A stretch of DNA of 64,000 nt from Hesperophylax magnus (taxonomy: Eukaryota > Arthropoda > Insecta > Trichoptera > Limnephilidae), in contig JAIUSX010000011.1 in assembly GCA_026573805.1 (NCBI GenBank), forward strand, positions 3,844,001-3,908,000. The letters run 5' to 3'. Shown one piece after another: positions 11,841 through 22,359 of the stretch. A program made the translations under genes and the position numbers. How positions within the stretch are numbered: position 1 is the first letter of the stretch; each line of letters starts with the position of its first letter. The notes below the pieces were generated by a model, which made no database searches, was not told the origin of the DNA, and saw nothing but the letters and a program-made list of their open reading frames with translations.

Positions 11841-12129
11841 AAATCACTGTTGGTTGTTATTGTAAGGTTTATTTTATTTTTTGTTCACATCGTTGAGCAT
11901 TTTTTAGAAAGGAGAGCCTCCTATGAAATCTGGGTGCTTGCTCAGCAGGTTTACGTCATTTTTTAATTTTTTTCCAATTTCCTTTTGTTCTCGGAAATTA
12001 GGTTCCATACGTTACATGTTAAAATATGGCGGATTGGTTTGTGGTATTTATTGGTTCCAGAGGTTTTTCACTATCATGAAATGGTAAACTTATCCATAAA
12101 GTAGAAAATCTGTTTTCGAACGGAGTTAT

Positions 12130-12320
12130 AGGTATACTCACTCTCAGCATCGCCCTTGTGAAAGATCAGCATTCAAAATTGAAACGTTACCTCTTGTCAT
12201 CTTCTTCCCTTTTCCATTACCTGGAACATCGCAATATTCATAATTTGGATGACATAGTCCCATTGGTTCATGACAATTGTGACTTTTGTATGGAATTCAC
12301 ATAAAAATATCTACATAAAT
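12130..12320 (+). repeat. Dispersed repeat D1, copy 3
   Basis: Shares with the 62.3-kb copy the lead 'attgaaacgtt', the block 'tcatcttcttccc' and then 'gatgacatagtcccat', ending in 'gaattcacataaaaa'. Non-coding. Confidence 0.5.
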
Positions 12321-12631
12321 ATCTAAATTCTAATATAATTTTTTTTATATTTTTACTTATATATTTTCTCCTCGCAATGGTGATAAACATGCAAAATTTT
12401 GATAGCATTTAAATAAAATTATTATTCTTTCCTCCTTTATTGCTTTCTCATATGCGACCAACGTTTTAAACTTTGCTTTTTGAATGCGCTGCCTTTCCGT
12501 TAACGCTGTTCTCTGAATAGCGGCAAGGGAACGGCAGTTGCTTTCTTATTTTGATAGCACTTAAATAAAATAATAATGTTTATTTTTCGGAATAACTTTA
12601 TTGAGTAAAACCTCAAATTGTTATATTTAAT

Positions 12632-12752
12632 TATTGAAGACAATATTAGCGAATTCCAAACGAAAATCTGAAACAGAAAAATCAGAAAAGGATACGGCCA
12701 CATCTAGGACTCGAACCCGGGACACTGCACTACCACTCAACTAATGGGACCC
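12632..12752 (-). repeat. tRNA-derived SINE-like unit, left arm (minus)
   Basis: On the minus strand this reads as a tRNA-like head ('gggtcccattagttgagtgg' then 'gggttcgagtcctag') and a ~65-bp tail running through 'gtatccttttctgattt'. The anticodon arm is deleted compared with the right arm. It is the inverted partner of the unit at 12789-12931. Confidence 0.7.
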
Positions 12753-12788
12753 TATCCCCCTCGGTCACTTTTAACTGTATAATACTAT

Positions 12789-12931
12789 ATAAGGGTCCCA
12801 TTAGCTCAGTGGTAGAGCGGTCTCCCGGCAAGACAAGGGTCCTGGGTTCGAGTCCTAGATGTGACCGTATCCTTTTCTGATTTTTCTGTTTCAGATTTTC
12901 GTTTAGAATTCGCTAATATTGTCTTCAAAAA
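12789..12931 (+). repeat. tRNA-derived SINE-like unit, right arm (plus)
   Basis: A fuller tRNA-like head. Acceptor halves ggtccca (12791-12797) and tgtgacc pair at six of seven positions. The A-box/D-arm reads 'tagctcagtggtagagc', and the T arm 'ctgggttcgagtcctag' contains a perfect B box. The anticodon arm is weak (only gtct/agac pairs) and the expected U33 is absent, so a working tRNA is unlikely. A fixed ~65-bp tail follows and is shared with the inverted left arm. Confidence 0.7.
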
Positions 12932-13060
12932 TTAAAATAATAATGCTTTCCGCTATTATTGACTTCTAATATGCGACCAGCGTTTTAAACTTTGCTTTCC
13001 GAATGCGCTGCTTTTCCGCTAATTCTGTTCGAACGGCAGTTGCGTTATTATTTTGAAATT

Positions 13061-13598
13061 TTGGTGAAAGCATTAATATACTTTCACGGAATAATTGAGG
13101 AATTAACTAAAATAAATAACTGAATTTTTTAAATTCCAAGTTTTAAAATGTAAAATAAAATACTTTTATGTTGAAAACATTATGTTATAGAATATATACG
13201 TACTTTTCGCTTGACTTGATTCTTCAATCAGTTATTATTTGGAAGACGACATAATCTAGAAACAAATTGATCCATATTAAACTAATTTAATAAGTTTGAT
13301 GATTTTGCTTTCTTGTTTTGAAATCGAGGTAAACGAATTGATTCATAATTTGCAGCAGTCGCAGAATTTTTAATATGTTGTGGCAAAAGAATTGATAGCA
13401 ATCTCAGATATATATGAAATTATAATCAACTAAAAAATATTTTCAATAAAATTTTATGAAACACTTTCGCAGTGTAATGATAAATTGTATCTGAAACAGT
13501 CAGATCCTATGAACAGTTGAGGGTTGGCATCATGAAATCTTGCCCAATCAACAAAAAAATCGGTCGCTAGGGGTTAATATCAGCTGTTTGGTGTATTT
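13061..13598. other. AT-rich gap without a gene
   Basis: No frame or motif stands out. 'ctaggggttaa' at about 13.567 kb imitates a piggyBac end but points the wrong way. Confidence 0.45.
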
Positions 13599-13602
13599 TT
13601 AA

Positions 13603-15598
13603 CTCTAAAAGCCTAATATATTTTATTGGTACATAAAGCCTTAACATACGTCTCAGAAGTGTAAACATGTAAATGACAGCCTGTAGGCCAAAATATACCT
13701 ACTTGTGCCCTATTTCTCGATGGAAAGTTAATGTTGGTATTTAAACTAATAATAAAACACAGTTTTAACTATGAAAACTACTATCGCAGGTATTTATTAC
13801 AACGAATCAAAGCATTTTGCTTTTATTCAAACAAAAAAATCATCATCTTGAAAATTATCTTGAACATATATTTTTTTTAAATAACCTAATATTTTTTTTA
13901 ACATTGATTTCTTATTCTTAAGGCAAACATTAAAAGTAATCATGCTTTTAATTACTAGCTATAATTTTAAAGCAATCTACACAGATATCAACTTTGTGCT
14001 GAGAACATGCTGACTTTTTGTACTTCCAGCACACTAATTTCGACATTCTCTTTTTTTTTAGCAGCAAAAAGCGTGGTATTTACTTTTTTTTTGGGTTCTG
14101 GTTCTCCTGGCTGAAGTTTATTATCTGAATCAATAGGTTTTGCGAGAATTTGGCATATATTTTTAAGTCGGAGCTTCAAGTCTCATCTCCATCCAAGGCT
14201 TGACCGAATCTGTGCTAAGTTGCTTAGTGAATTCTCTTTTGTATGAGGGTTAATTTGATCATTTTGTAGCCATAAATTACAGGAGAATTGACAAAAGTCA
14301 TGTTCAAGAAGCCGTAGAATACAGCCACTGACCATCTATTAGTTTTGCGGCTGCACGACAATTAGGAACACATTTGATCAAATGAATCTACTCTTCCTTT
14401 TGTTTGGTTGTAGAAATGAATCATGTCTGGTTTGCCACTTGAATTATTAATTTTTGCTTTTTCATCACAAGAAAATAAAAGGTAAACCATATTTGCAGGT
14501 TTTGGCTTGTACGATAGAAGAGTCAGTTGCTTAGTGAATTTTCTTTTGTTGTGGCCATAAATTACAGCAGAATTGACAAAGCCATGTTCAAGATGCCAAA
14601 GAATACATCCATTGACAATCTATTAGTTTTGTAGTTGCACGACATTAAGGAGCACATTTGATCAAATAAATCTACTCCTCCTTTTGTTTGGTTGTAGAAA
14701 TTAATCATGCCTGGTTTGCCACTTGAATTATTAATAATTGCATTTCACAAGAAGATAAAAAGTAAACCATCTTTGCAGGTTTTGGCTTGTCATAAAACGT
14801 AGAACTGCAAACAGGTCGGGATCTCGAGTTCTTAAATTATTCGTGGATTTTCAGCATATTTGTTCGAATAGTGCCCACTGGATTCAATTTGTAATTTGAG
14901 CTGGTCCTCGAGAGCTGCGGACTATATTCTTAGCGGAAGTTCTGTGAGATAATTGAATCTTATTAGCTGACCAAACATCCTGCATTCATTCTTACCGCGA
15001 AGAGTATTTCCAGGAACACGATGAATTTGCCCTGAGTTGGCAGATTGCGAAGCAAGAGCAGAATCCGATGCTAGGTCAGCTTTTGCAATTTTGAGTCGGC
15101 TTCTTCATTGGTAGCAGATTCTTGTAAAGGAAAAGCCTCTTCAGTTACACAGTAATCCTCATCTTCGCTTTGAATGTCGTCCACACACTGGCGGTCCTCG
15201 TCTCCAGAAGCTGATTCTCCCAGAGAAAAACTATCTTCTTGGTCTAAGATGTTCAAAATATCGTCACTACTTGATATATTAGACCATGGCATATTGGTAT
15301 CTGAAACAATGCCAAAATCAACATTAAATGTACGACAAATTAACGAAAGCAAAAACACATAATCTTAGTTAAAAGTTACACAAAGCCTAAACAAACGTCT
15401 CGCAGGCATATTATACCTCAAAAACTCAAAAATGGCTGGACTTACCTCAATGAAACAGGTACCACTCGTAGCATCGGCGAGCATCAGCAGCGTCGGCCAC
15501 TGGGATGGCTAAAGAGCACGAGGCGCTAACTTCAACCAAAGACAAAGATAATTTTAGATTGTGTGTACGCCTCGCAGGCGTAGATAAGGCTTCTAGGG
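13603..15598 (-). mobile_element. piggyBac-like element, decayed, TTAA borders
   Basis: Right border: ccctagaagcc (minus strand) abuts TTAA at 15599-15602. Left border: TTAA at 13599-13602 followed by ctctaaaagcc, a two-mismatch match to the other end. TTAA duplications and CCC-TAG ends are piggyBac hallmarks. Inside, a minus-strand transposase is recognisable but broken by stops, frameshifts, a large deletion and an internal tandem duplication. Length is about 2.0 kb against roughly 2.4 kb or more for full elements. Confidence 0.75.
13985..15292 (-). pseudogene. piggyBac-like transposase remnant
   Basis: The ATG at 15292 opens an acidic N terminus (MPWSNISSSDDILNILDQED...), usual for piggyBac proteins, which runs open to about 15071. 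Further along, broken frames give 'SGQIHRVPGNTLRGKNECR', then 'NQTKGGVDLFDQMCSLMSC' and 'FGILNM', the signature around the last catalytic Asp of DDE_Tnp_1_7. A Cys/Lys-rich tail near 14.0-14.08 kb could be the C-terminal cysteine domain. The 'GGVD..DQMC' segment occurs twice (14.22-14.50 and 14.53-14.79 kb), so part of the gene was duplicated after or during decay. Not functional. Confidence 0.75.
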
Positions 15599-15602
15599 TT
15601 AA

Positions 15603-16975
15603 ACACGTTGAAGCGTTCGGCTCGGCTCTAGAAGTTTTTTAACACCCAGATCGTAAAAGTAAGTTTTTTTTGGCTTTTTTTGAGTGTCTCGAAACAGTGT
15701 ATTTATTTGGTAGGTACCTACATGTTAGCGTGGTATCATACATACTTGGAATAATTTTAAAATATTACTTTAGGTAGGTATCTACCTACATTTGCAAATA
15801 TAAAAAAAACAATGGTTTTTATTTAACGCCAAAATAAATAAATTTATATTAAATATGATTTAAGATTTTCACGGCCAAAAGTATTTTTGCTATTTGGTTT
15901 TGGGGTGTTATGCCGTGTTGCGCTAACTCCTTCTTTAGCCAACGCTTCGGACAGCATTAACAAAAAAAAAATTATATTAGGTTAGGTTTCTCGTCGTTAG
16001 ATGAAAACATTTGTTAAGTGTAAGTATTGTTGTAATTGCGCGGACTTTGGCGCTGCTTTAAAATAAATGTAAGCAATTACTGTAATTAAGTCGTCTCCTG
16101 ATTTATTTGTCTCCTCATTTTAATTTTTAAAATGTATTATGTTCATACTGGTATTAACGTCAGTAAAATTAGTACTTAAGTATCTCCAAAAGTGACGATG
16201 TTACTCGCTTTTAAAGTGAACTTGGTTAAAAGGCATGCATTAATGTCTCGTGACGTTACACGAGATACGACTCGGTACAATTAATATTTCAACTGGCAGT
16301 GCACAGTACCGCCGCGTACGTACCGTGATGTCTCTTGAATCTTGTCGGACGGGGGCAAATATAAGAATTTTGACGGCTTATCTTCCAAAAATTCAAAAAG
16401 TTGTTTCGTCAGCATGCTCTAATTACTATGATACATTTATAAAAATATCATGAAATTTCGTTGTAAAAGATCACCTCATTCCTACCTACTACATTACTAC
16501 TGGATTTGACACGATTTTTTCATTTTTTCCGTTACATTGTTTTATCTTTCCCAATGAGTTTTGACTGTGTCTGTGCAACTCGCCCACAGCACGCCTGTAA
16601 AGTACTATTCCAACTTTCCCATTGAGTAAGTATCTGTGAGATATAAATGTTTATGTTTGCCCGGTACTTCTATATTCCCGGCTACTTCAGACGACCCTCG
16701 CATCATTTAAAATATTTACAATACATATTGCGAGAGGATTCTTCCACGAAAGACTTACTGAGCTTCAGATATCTTACCAAGAAAAAGGGGGCGGGGGGGG
16801 GGGAATTGTCCGTATGAGAAAATAAGGAAGTATATAAAACGGATAAGGCCTAAGTATTTTTCGATAGTTGAAAGGGTTGAAAGAACACATATTCTCTACG
16901 CTGATATGCAACAGAGATAATTTACAAGAGATTGGCCACTTTGGTATAAGGAAACACGCAAGAATTATAATTAAA
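15603..16975. other. AT-rich gap without a gene
   Basis: Short chance frames only. A G/C-run microsatellite-like patch lies at about 16.79 kb. No family is recognised. Confidence 0.45.
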
Positions 16976-16979
16976 GCAG

Positions 16980-17130
16980 AGAACCTACTTCCCGACCTTT
17001 CTCTACCACATCTCGTTCCCCTCGTCATTACCTTCAACCTCAAAACATACCCCAATTGGGGATGCCATAGTCTCACTGGCTCTAGACGGTTAGGAGAAGT
17101 TGGGACTTTGCGGTATTCACGCTAAAAAAA
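16980..17130 (+). repeat. Dispersed repeat D1, copy 4
   Basis: Pyrimidine-rich lead, then 'ccccaattggggatgcca', 'tagtctcactggctc', 'gagaagttgggactttg' and 'cggtattcacgctaaaaaa'. The last blocks are also in the 62.4-kb copy. The ending with an A run supports a retroposed 3' tail. Confidence 0.55.
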
Positions 17131-17985
17131 CCTGGATTTTATTTGTTTATCTCAGTAAAACAATTTACTCTCGACCCTGGCGTCATGACGATCCCTTTGT
17201 AACCAATCAATTAATATGTAGTCATACTCGCATAAATCACGTAAATATCTATTGATTCTTCAAGTATATTATGAAGAGAATGAAGATAAGCGTAGATGTA
17301 ACCTATTCATTGTCATACAAATAAGTCTTAACTTCGCCACTCTTTTTAATGCTTTATTAACTAAACACGTGCTACCCTGAATTACACCCTTTTATGCACG
17401 GGTTATCTATGCAACACCCATTTGGATGCCGTGATATTTAATTAATTCTTATTTTTTTAATATTAATTTGGGACATACTTACAATGCCACAAGTCGGTTT
17501 CATTTAGAACTTCAAAAATGCTTTCATGATAACGTGATTATGGAAAAGCTTTTGTTTTATTATGTCAAGAATTTATTGTCTATGTAACAAAATTTAAATA
17601 CAATAAATAAGACGCGTGTAATTTACTTTCTATGTGAGAAAATATAAATACATATATAGTATGCGTGTAATTTACTTAAGCTTAGTCTGACAATTCGTAC
17701 CTTAAAATAGTTTATTAATTATCTGATTATTATATCGTTTAATTTTACACCCTGAAGATGTTTGTAATAAGCGATACCTACCGGTTATAGAGAATTAAAT
17801 GTAAACAAAGTAATTGTTTCATTTTCATTAAAATTATTTACTTCATAATTTCCTACACTTCCTTTACCTTTTCTCCACGTTCTTCTTCTTATTATTAATT
17901 CTTCCACCTGCATTAGTTAAAAAGCATTAGACAAAATTAAGATATTATATGGAAAAACCTGATAGATACTACATTTGGATGGTGG
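17131..17985. other. AT-rich gap without a gene
   Basis: No reading frame, RNA gene or repeat is recognised. Confidence 0.45.
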
Positions 17986-18004
17986 GTTTGGTTACCGCCG
18001 CCCT

Positions 18005-18056
18005 GGTTACTATTTATTGGATTAAAGACACCTCTGCCATAGGTCCCTAATTAGTT
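18005..18056 (+). repeat. Detached 71-bp satellite piece
   Basis: 'actatttattggatta', 'agacacctctgccatagg' and 'tccctaattagtt' match the right two thirds of the 71-bp monomer found at 19.55-20.40 kb. It breaks off exactly where the minus-strand LINE tail begins, so the LINE separates it from the array. Confidence 0.85.
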
Positions 18057-19545
18057 TATATTTATTTATATATATTTATTTATATTTATATATATATATA
18101 CGCCTAAAAAGGCTTTTACATAGAAGTGATACATGATGCAGTACAATAAGAGAGTATGTATTATACAGGAGATATTGACAGTAAATAGATGTAATCCATT
18201 TTAAAGAAGGAAAAAAATAACATAAAGTAAAAAAGAAATTACAACAACATTACGTATAAAACAAATCATTAAAACTAATTTACCAAAGCTACTCTAATTT
18301 GTAGGATTCAACAAAGTGTTGATGTAGATTATGCTTAATTCTATATATGGAGTCAATAAATAAATCAATAACACCCCCATACTTGTTGCCCAGATCATGC
18401 ATCCTATTGGTCAGTGAGTGTGTCTGATAATTGGTCGAGTATGTATTACAGAAGAATGTTATATTTTGCCTTGTATTCCTAGTGCATGGCACTAGGCACA
18501 TGTAGTTTAATAGTGGCAAGGATGGCAGGACTATCAATTAAGTTGTTAATGACTCTGTGTAACACAACCAGGTCTGAAATAATTCTCCTGTCAGACAGTG
18601 TTATTAGATGCAATTGATTCATCAAACTGACATAATTAATGTAATCAATAGGAATTCCGAGCTTAAAATTTACGTACTTAAGAAATTTGTGCTGAACTCT
18701 TTCTATATTATTGGAGTGAACTTTATATAAAGGGGACCAAATAGGTGAATTATACTGCAATTGACTTCTGACTAATGAAGTATAGAGGGTTCTCATACAA
18801 TCTATGGACTTAAAATCGGTTAAAGTTCTGCAAAGGAAGCCAAGCATCTTTAAAGCCTTATTAGTTATATAGTTGATATGTTCAATGAATGACAAGTTTT
18901 CAACGAATATTACACCCAAGTCACGAATATGTGATACTGGTATTAATTTAATATTATTTAATGTATATCTATTCATGTAATATATTATAACGAGTTTTGG
19001 AAAATCGTATTACTTGACATTTCTGAATGTTCAAAAATAAAGCATTTTGTTCACACCATTGATGAAGTTGATCTAAATTACTCTGTAAAATTTGACAATC
19101 GGATACATTTCGTATTCTTTTATATATTTTTAAGTCGTCAGCAAATAGCAGAACTTCTGCATCATTAAATTGGTCAACAATGTCATTGATGAATAATAAG
19201 AAAAATATTGGGCCGAGGTGGGACCCTTGAGGAACCCCACTTGTGGCCTCGAATATATAAGATTGTACAGAATTAATCTTAACACTAAGCACCCTATGGC
19301 TAAGATAATTAACAATCCAACTCAATAATTTACCTTTGATGCCCAACGATCGAAGTTTATAAATAAGTATGTGATGTCGAACCTTATCAAAAGCTTAACT
19401 AAAGTCAGTGTATATACTGTCCACTTGTTGTTTGAGACCCAGGGATTCAGATATGTAATTTTCATAAATCATTAAATTACTTAAGGTAGAGCGACCTGTG
19501 ATGAAGCCATGTTGGTTAGGAAAAATAATGTTGTTGATAGGTAGG
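18057..19545 (-). mobile_element. LINE (Jockey/CR1-like), minus strand, inside satellite
   Basis: A minus-strand non-LTR element without its 5' part. The 3' end is an A/T-rich tail (plus strand 'tatatttatttatata') joined directly to satellite sequence. The 5' end, in the RT fingers ('NQHGFITGRSTLSNLMIYEN'), joins the satellite array on the other side. It encodes an RT with a premature stop and two frameshifts. Confidence 0.85.
18289..19540 (-). pseudogene. LINE reverse transcriptase, broken
   Basis: Domains on the minus strand run in order: fingers ('QHGFITGRSTL'), palm 'VDSIYTDFS' followed by a stop where Lys is expected before 'AFDKVRHHILIYKLRSLGIK', 'SGVPQGSHLGPIFFLLFIND', and the catalytic box 'LLFADDLKIYKR' (FADD in place of YADD). 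The thumb follows ('HIRDLGVIFVENLSFIEHI'), then 'LYTSLVRSQLQYNSPIWSPL'. The frame shifts near 18975 and near 18490, and the protein ends at 18289. The nonsense codon lies at about 19.40 kb. It cannot be active as it stands. Confidence 0.85.
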
Positions 19546-19547
19546 TT

Positions 19548-20407
19548 GGCTACGTGTCTGTAATCCAATAACTATTTTTTGAATTACAGACACCTCTGCC
19601 ATAGGTCCCCAATTAGTTGGCTACGTGTCTGTAATCCAATAACTATTGATTGGATTACAGACACCTCTGCCATAGGTCCCCAATTAGTTGGCTACGTGTC
19701 TGTAATCCAATAACTATTTATTGGATTACAGACACCTCTGCCATTGGTCCCCAATTAGTTGGCTACGTGTCTGTAATCCAATAACTATTTTTTTGAATTA
19801 CAGACACCTCTGCCATAGGTCCCCAATTAGTTGGCTACGTGTCTGTAATTCAATAACTATTTATTGGATTACAGACACCTCTGCCATAGGTCCCCAATTA
19901 GTTGGCTACGTGTCTGTAATCCAATAACTATTTATTGGATTACAGACACCTCTGCCATAGGTCCCCAATTAGTTGGCTACGTGTCTGTAATCCAATAACT
20001 ATTTGTTGGATTACAGACACCTCTGCCATAAATCCCCAATTAGTTGGCTACGTGTCTGTAATCCAATAACTATTTATTGGATTACAGACACCTCTGCCAT
20101 AGGTCCCCAATTAGTTGGCTACGTGTCTGTAATCCAATAACTATTTATTGGATTACAGACACCTCTGCCATAGGTCCCCAATTAGTTGGCTACGTGTCTG
20201 TAATCCAATAACTATTTGTTGGATTACAGACACCTCTGCCATAAATCCCCAATTAGTTGGCTACGTGTCTGTAATCCAATAACTATTTATTGGATTACAG
20301 ACACCTCTGCCATAGGTCCCCAATTAGTTGGCTACGTGTCTGTAATCCAATAACTATTTATTGGATTACAGACACCTCTGCCATAGGTCCCCAATTGGTT
20401 GGCTACG
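19548..20407. repeat. 71-bp hairpin satellite (12 units)
   Basis: Twelve units of 71 bp (one is 72). Each holds a near-perfect inverted repeat: 'tgtctgtaatccaata' and 'tattggattacagaca' around a loop of about 6 nt. The rest of the unit is 'cctctgccataggtcccc' plus 'aattagttggctacg'. Variants form a three-unit higher order: units 7-9 and 10-12 repeat the same order (first unit 'tttgttgg' with 'ccataaatcccc', then two 'tttattgg' units). The array ends at 'ggctacgtttgg'. Confidence 0.95.
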
Positions 20408-20559
20408 TTTGGTGATTTAGGGCTGCACGGGTTCATCGGGTGAGGTGTGTTCAGGTTGCGGGTGCCCACCAGCTGCACGGCATGTAAGATCGTGAGAGGC
20501 TAGTTTTGGGAGACCCTTTTACTTCTCCAGCTGGTCAGTCGACCCATCGCCTTGCGCCG

Positions 20560-20775
20560 AAGTGGGAGAGATATATTCAATCGTTCGTCACTCCTGGACA
20601 CACTGACCTCTAGATTCCTACCCACCCCTCACACTTTATTCCTTCCCAGCAATTCTTCTCCTTCCTTTCCATAAAAACACCCTCCACACAGCATCCCCAA
20701 AGATAACACAGGCCCTGAGAGAAATTATTTTTCTCAGGGCCTCCTGTGTGGCCTGTGTGGCCTCCTAGGGCCTAC
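20560..20775 (+). mobile_element. LINE family D2, 3' tail copy
   Basis: Shares 'actcctggacacactga' and the 3' stem-loop block with the copy at 11.3 kb: 'ccacacagcatccccaaa', 'aggccctgag...ctcagggcct' and 'cctgtgtgg'. The closing 'tgtgtggcc' is doubled. The ORF2 C-terminal block is missing here. Confidence 0.7.
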
Positions 20776-21280
20776 TTTAAAAAAAACACCAATTTTCAAT
20801 AAAGTTATTTAAATAACTAACCATTTTTAATACAATGGACTACTTCGTATTTATCTAAATAAATAACTCGATACGTGTAATATCAACCTATTTCATTGTA
20901 GGACGCAAAACGCATCATCTGATTATTTAGAGCATTTTCTAGGGTATCCTGAAGAACTTTACAACCATTTTATTTTTTACCAAGCGTCTAAATAAATATT
21001 TGTGAAGTTTATTGTGTGATCTCAGGGAAGTATGCAAAGTTGATTCAGTTTTAGAAAATGAGATTTAAGTAAGGCAAAATACGTAGAGCTTACTTTTGAG
21101 AGTAAGTAAATATGTTGGTTTTTCAGATCGTGATTAGGCATAATGTCAGGAGCCTAAAATTAATATTTTATTATATAATCCCGGTATAGTACCCACGCTT
21201 TATTATTTTCAGCAATTTCCGGATTTAGAAATTTCTAGACTAGTGCTAGTTAACAAATGTACTCGTAAGTTGTTGCTTGA
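20776..21280. other. AT-rich gap without a gene
   Basis: Nothing recognised; AT-rich sequence with no frame. Confidence 0.45.
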
Positions 21281-21282
21281 TA

Positions 21283-21412
21283 AGTCGGTAGGTAGCTGAG
21301 TTAAGGCGTAGTGTGTTCAATTCACAAAACAAGCAAAATTTTCCGCTTTCTGTAGAGGTAGTAGGATATAATATAACCCGAGTTTGTTTGTCTTTCTTTT
21401 AAAAATAAAAGT
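21283..21412 (+). repeat. SINE family B, decayed copy
   Basis: Matches the copy at 40.73 kb in order: 'gtcggtaggtagctgagtt', 'gcgtagtgtgttcaattc', 'caagcaaaattttc', 'gtagtaggata', 'aacccgag', then 'tttgtctttctttta'. The anticodon-arm region is deleted. It ends in an A-rich tail. Confidence 0.7.
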
Positions 21413-21649
21413 TTTAAAAAGTGGAAAAGTTTCTCAAAACTGTAAATTATATTCAGTGACATTGTGCTGAAGAAATATTAGTAATAACTCGTAATATAAA
21501 AACGGTACCTACTTTTTAATTTTAAATTTTTTTTAGTTTTTACTATTTGTATTTTTTACAATATTTTAAAATCATATACTTATTACAAAACAACATAAAA
21601 CCCACCCTTTTTCAAGACCGAACTTGGCGGACTAACTAGCTAAGAATAA

Positions 21650-21745
21650 ACAGGACGTGCCTACAGCACGTAGCATCGTACACCATTGCTATTCTCTTGG
21701 GAGAATAGCAATGCTATGATGTAGCACGCAAAGTGTGTATTAAAA
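21650..21745 (+). other. Long imperfect hairpin
   Basis: 'attgctattctc' and 'gagaatagcaat' form a perfect 12-bp stem around a 4-nt loop at about 21.69-21.72 kb. Partial outer pairing includes 'gcacgtagcatc' against 'gatgtagcacgc'. It may be a small foldback element or only a chance hairpin; the loop is too short for a typical pre-miRNA. Confidence 0.4.
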
Positions 21746-21842
21746 ATACCAATCGACGCCAACCGTCACCGCTGGCGAGATTTGAATGCCATTGATATGT
21801 GGTCATAAACTCTCCCGATCAACTCGGTAACTGTCGTTATGC

Positions 21843-22356
21843 AGGGTTTTCTAATAAGAGGTGTTATTTTGATATTCAATCGTAAAAGATCAATGGTTTC
21901 GTTGCTTATGTGGCACGTAGCACCGTCTTATTGAAAATAAACGTTGTCCAATCAATACCATCTAATTCCGGCCATAAACTCATTAATCATCTCTCGATAG
22001 CGATCCATTCACCGTAACTGTTGCTCCAGCCCCATTTTCGAAAAAGTAAGATCCAATGACTCCGCCGGACCATAAACCTCACTAAACAGTCACACGTTGA
22101 GGATAGAGAGGCTTTTCAACAATAATTCTTGGGTTTTCCGAGTCCCAAATGCGACAATTTTGCTTGTTGACGAAGCCACCGAGGTGGAAATGGGCCTCAT
22201 CTCTCAAGATGATTTGCATTTGATTCACTCAAGTGAATTTTAATAATTTCAATGCGTTGCTTTCTACTTGTCAAATGTCAAAAAATGACAGCTACAAAAA
22301 TAACATCTATCGAAATAGCGGGCTATTCAAAATAACACCTCTTATTGGAAAACCCT
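21843..22356 (-). mobile_element. Tc1/mariner-type element, internally deleted
   Basis: Terminal inverted repeats: left 'agggttttctaataagagg' and, read inward from the right, 'agggttttccaataagagg', both continuing 'tgttattttga'. The right end is followed by TA; the left flank is less clear. About 510 bp remain, against about 1.2-1.3 kb for a full element. The inside carries a minus-strand transposase piece. Confidence 0.75.
21895..22203 (-). pseudogene. Tc1/mariner transposase fragment
   Basis: Minus-strand frames give 'DEAHFHLGGFVNKQNCRIWD', then 'SENPRIIVEKPLYPQRVTV', two stop codons where W-C is usual, 'GLWSGGVIGSYFFENGAGAT', and after a frameshift 'DNVYFQ*DGATCH..NETID'. These are the first and second catalytic Asp regions of an IS630/Tc1-mariner DDE transposase common in insects. 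The N-terminal DNA-binding part and the C-terminal third are gone. Dead. Confidence 0.8.
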
Positions 22357-22359
22357 ATA

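Larger units (their letters stand above)
12430..13060. repeat. Direct repeat flanking the tRNA-like palindrome
   Basis: About 120 bp at 12437-12560 ('atgcgaccaacgttttaaac', 'gaatgcgctgc', 'gaacggcagttgc') is repeated in the same direction at 12947-13058 with about 85-90% identity by eye. The palindromic tRNA-like pair sits between the copies. This may be a composite or LTR-like arrangement, or a local duplication. No coding sequence lies inside. Confidence 0.7.

Noticed and set aside
12791..12864. Functional tRNA gene
   Set aside because: Acceptor and T arms are good, but the anticodon stem is only four pairs, U33 is missing, and the unit is one of an inverted repeated pair with a SINE-like tail.
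13560..13576. Left end of the piggyBac element at ctaggggttaa
   Set aside because: The motif points the wrong way for a left end; the TTAA followed by ctctaaaagcc at 13599 fits better.
15071..15358. Host gene encoding an acidic protein
   Set aside because: The acidic frame is the N terminus of a piggyBac-type transposase; the TTAA borders and the downstream GGVD..DQMC block support this.
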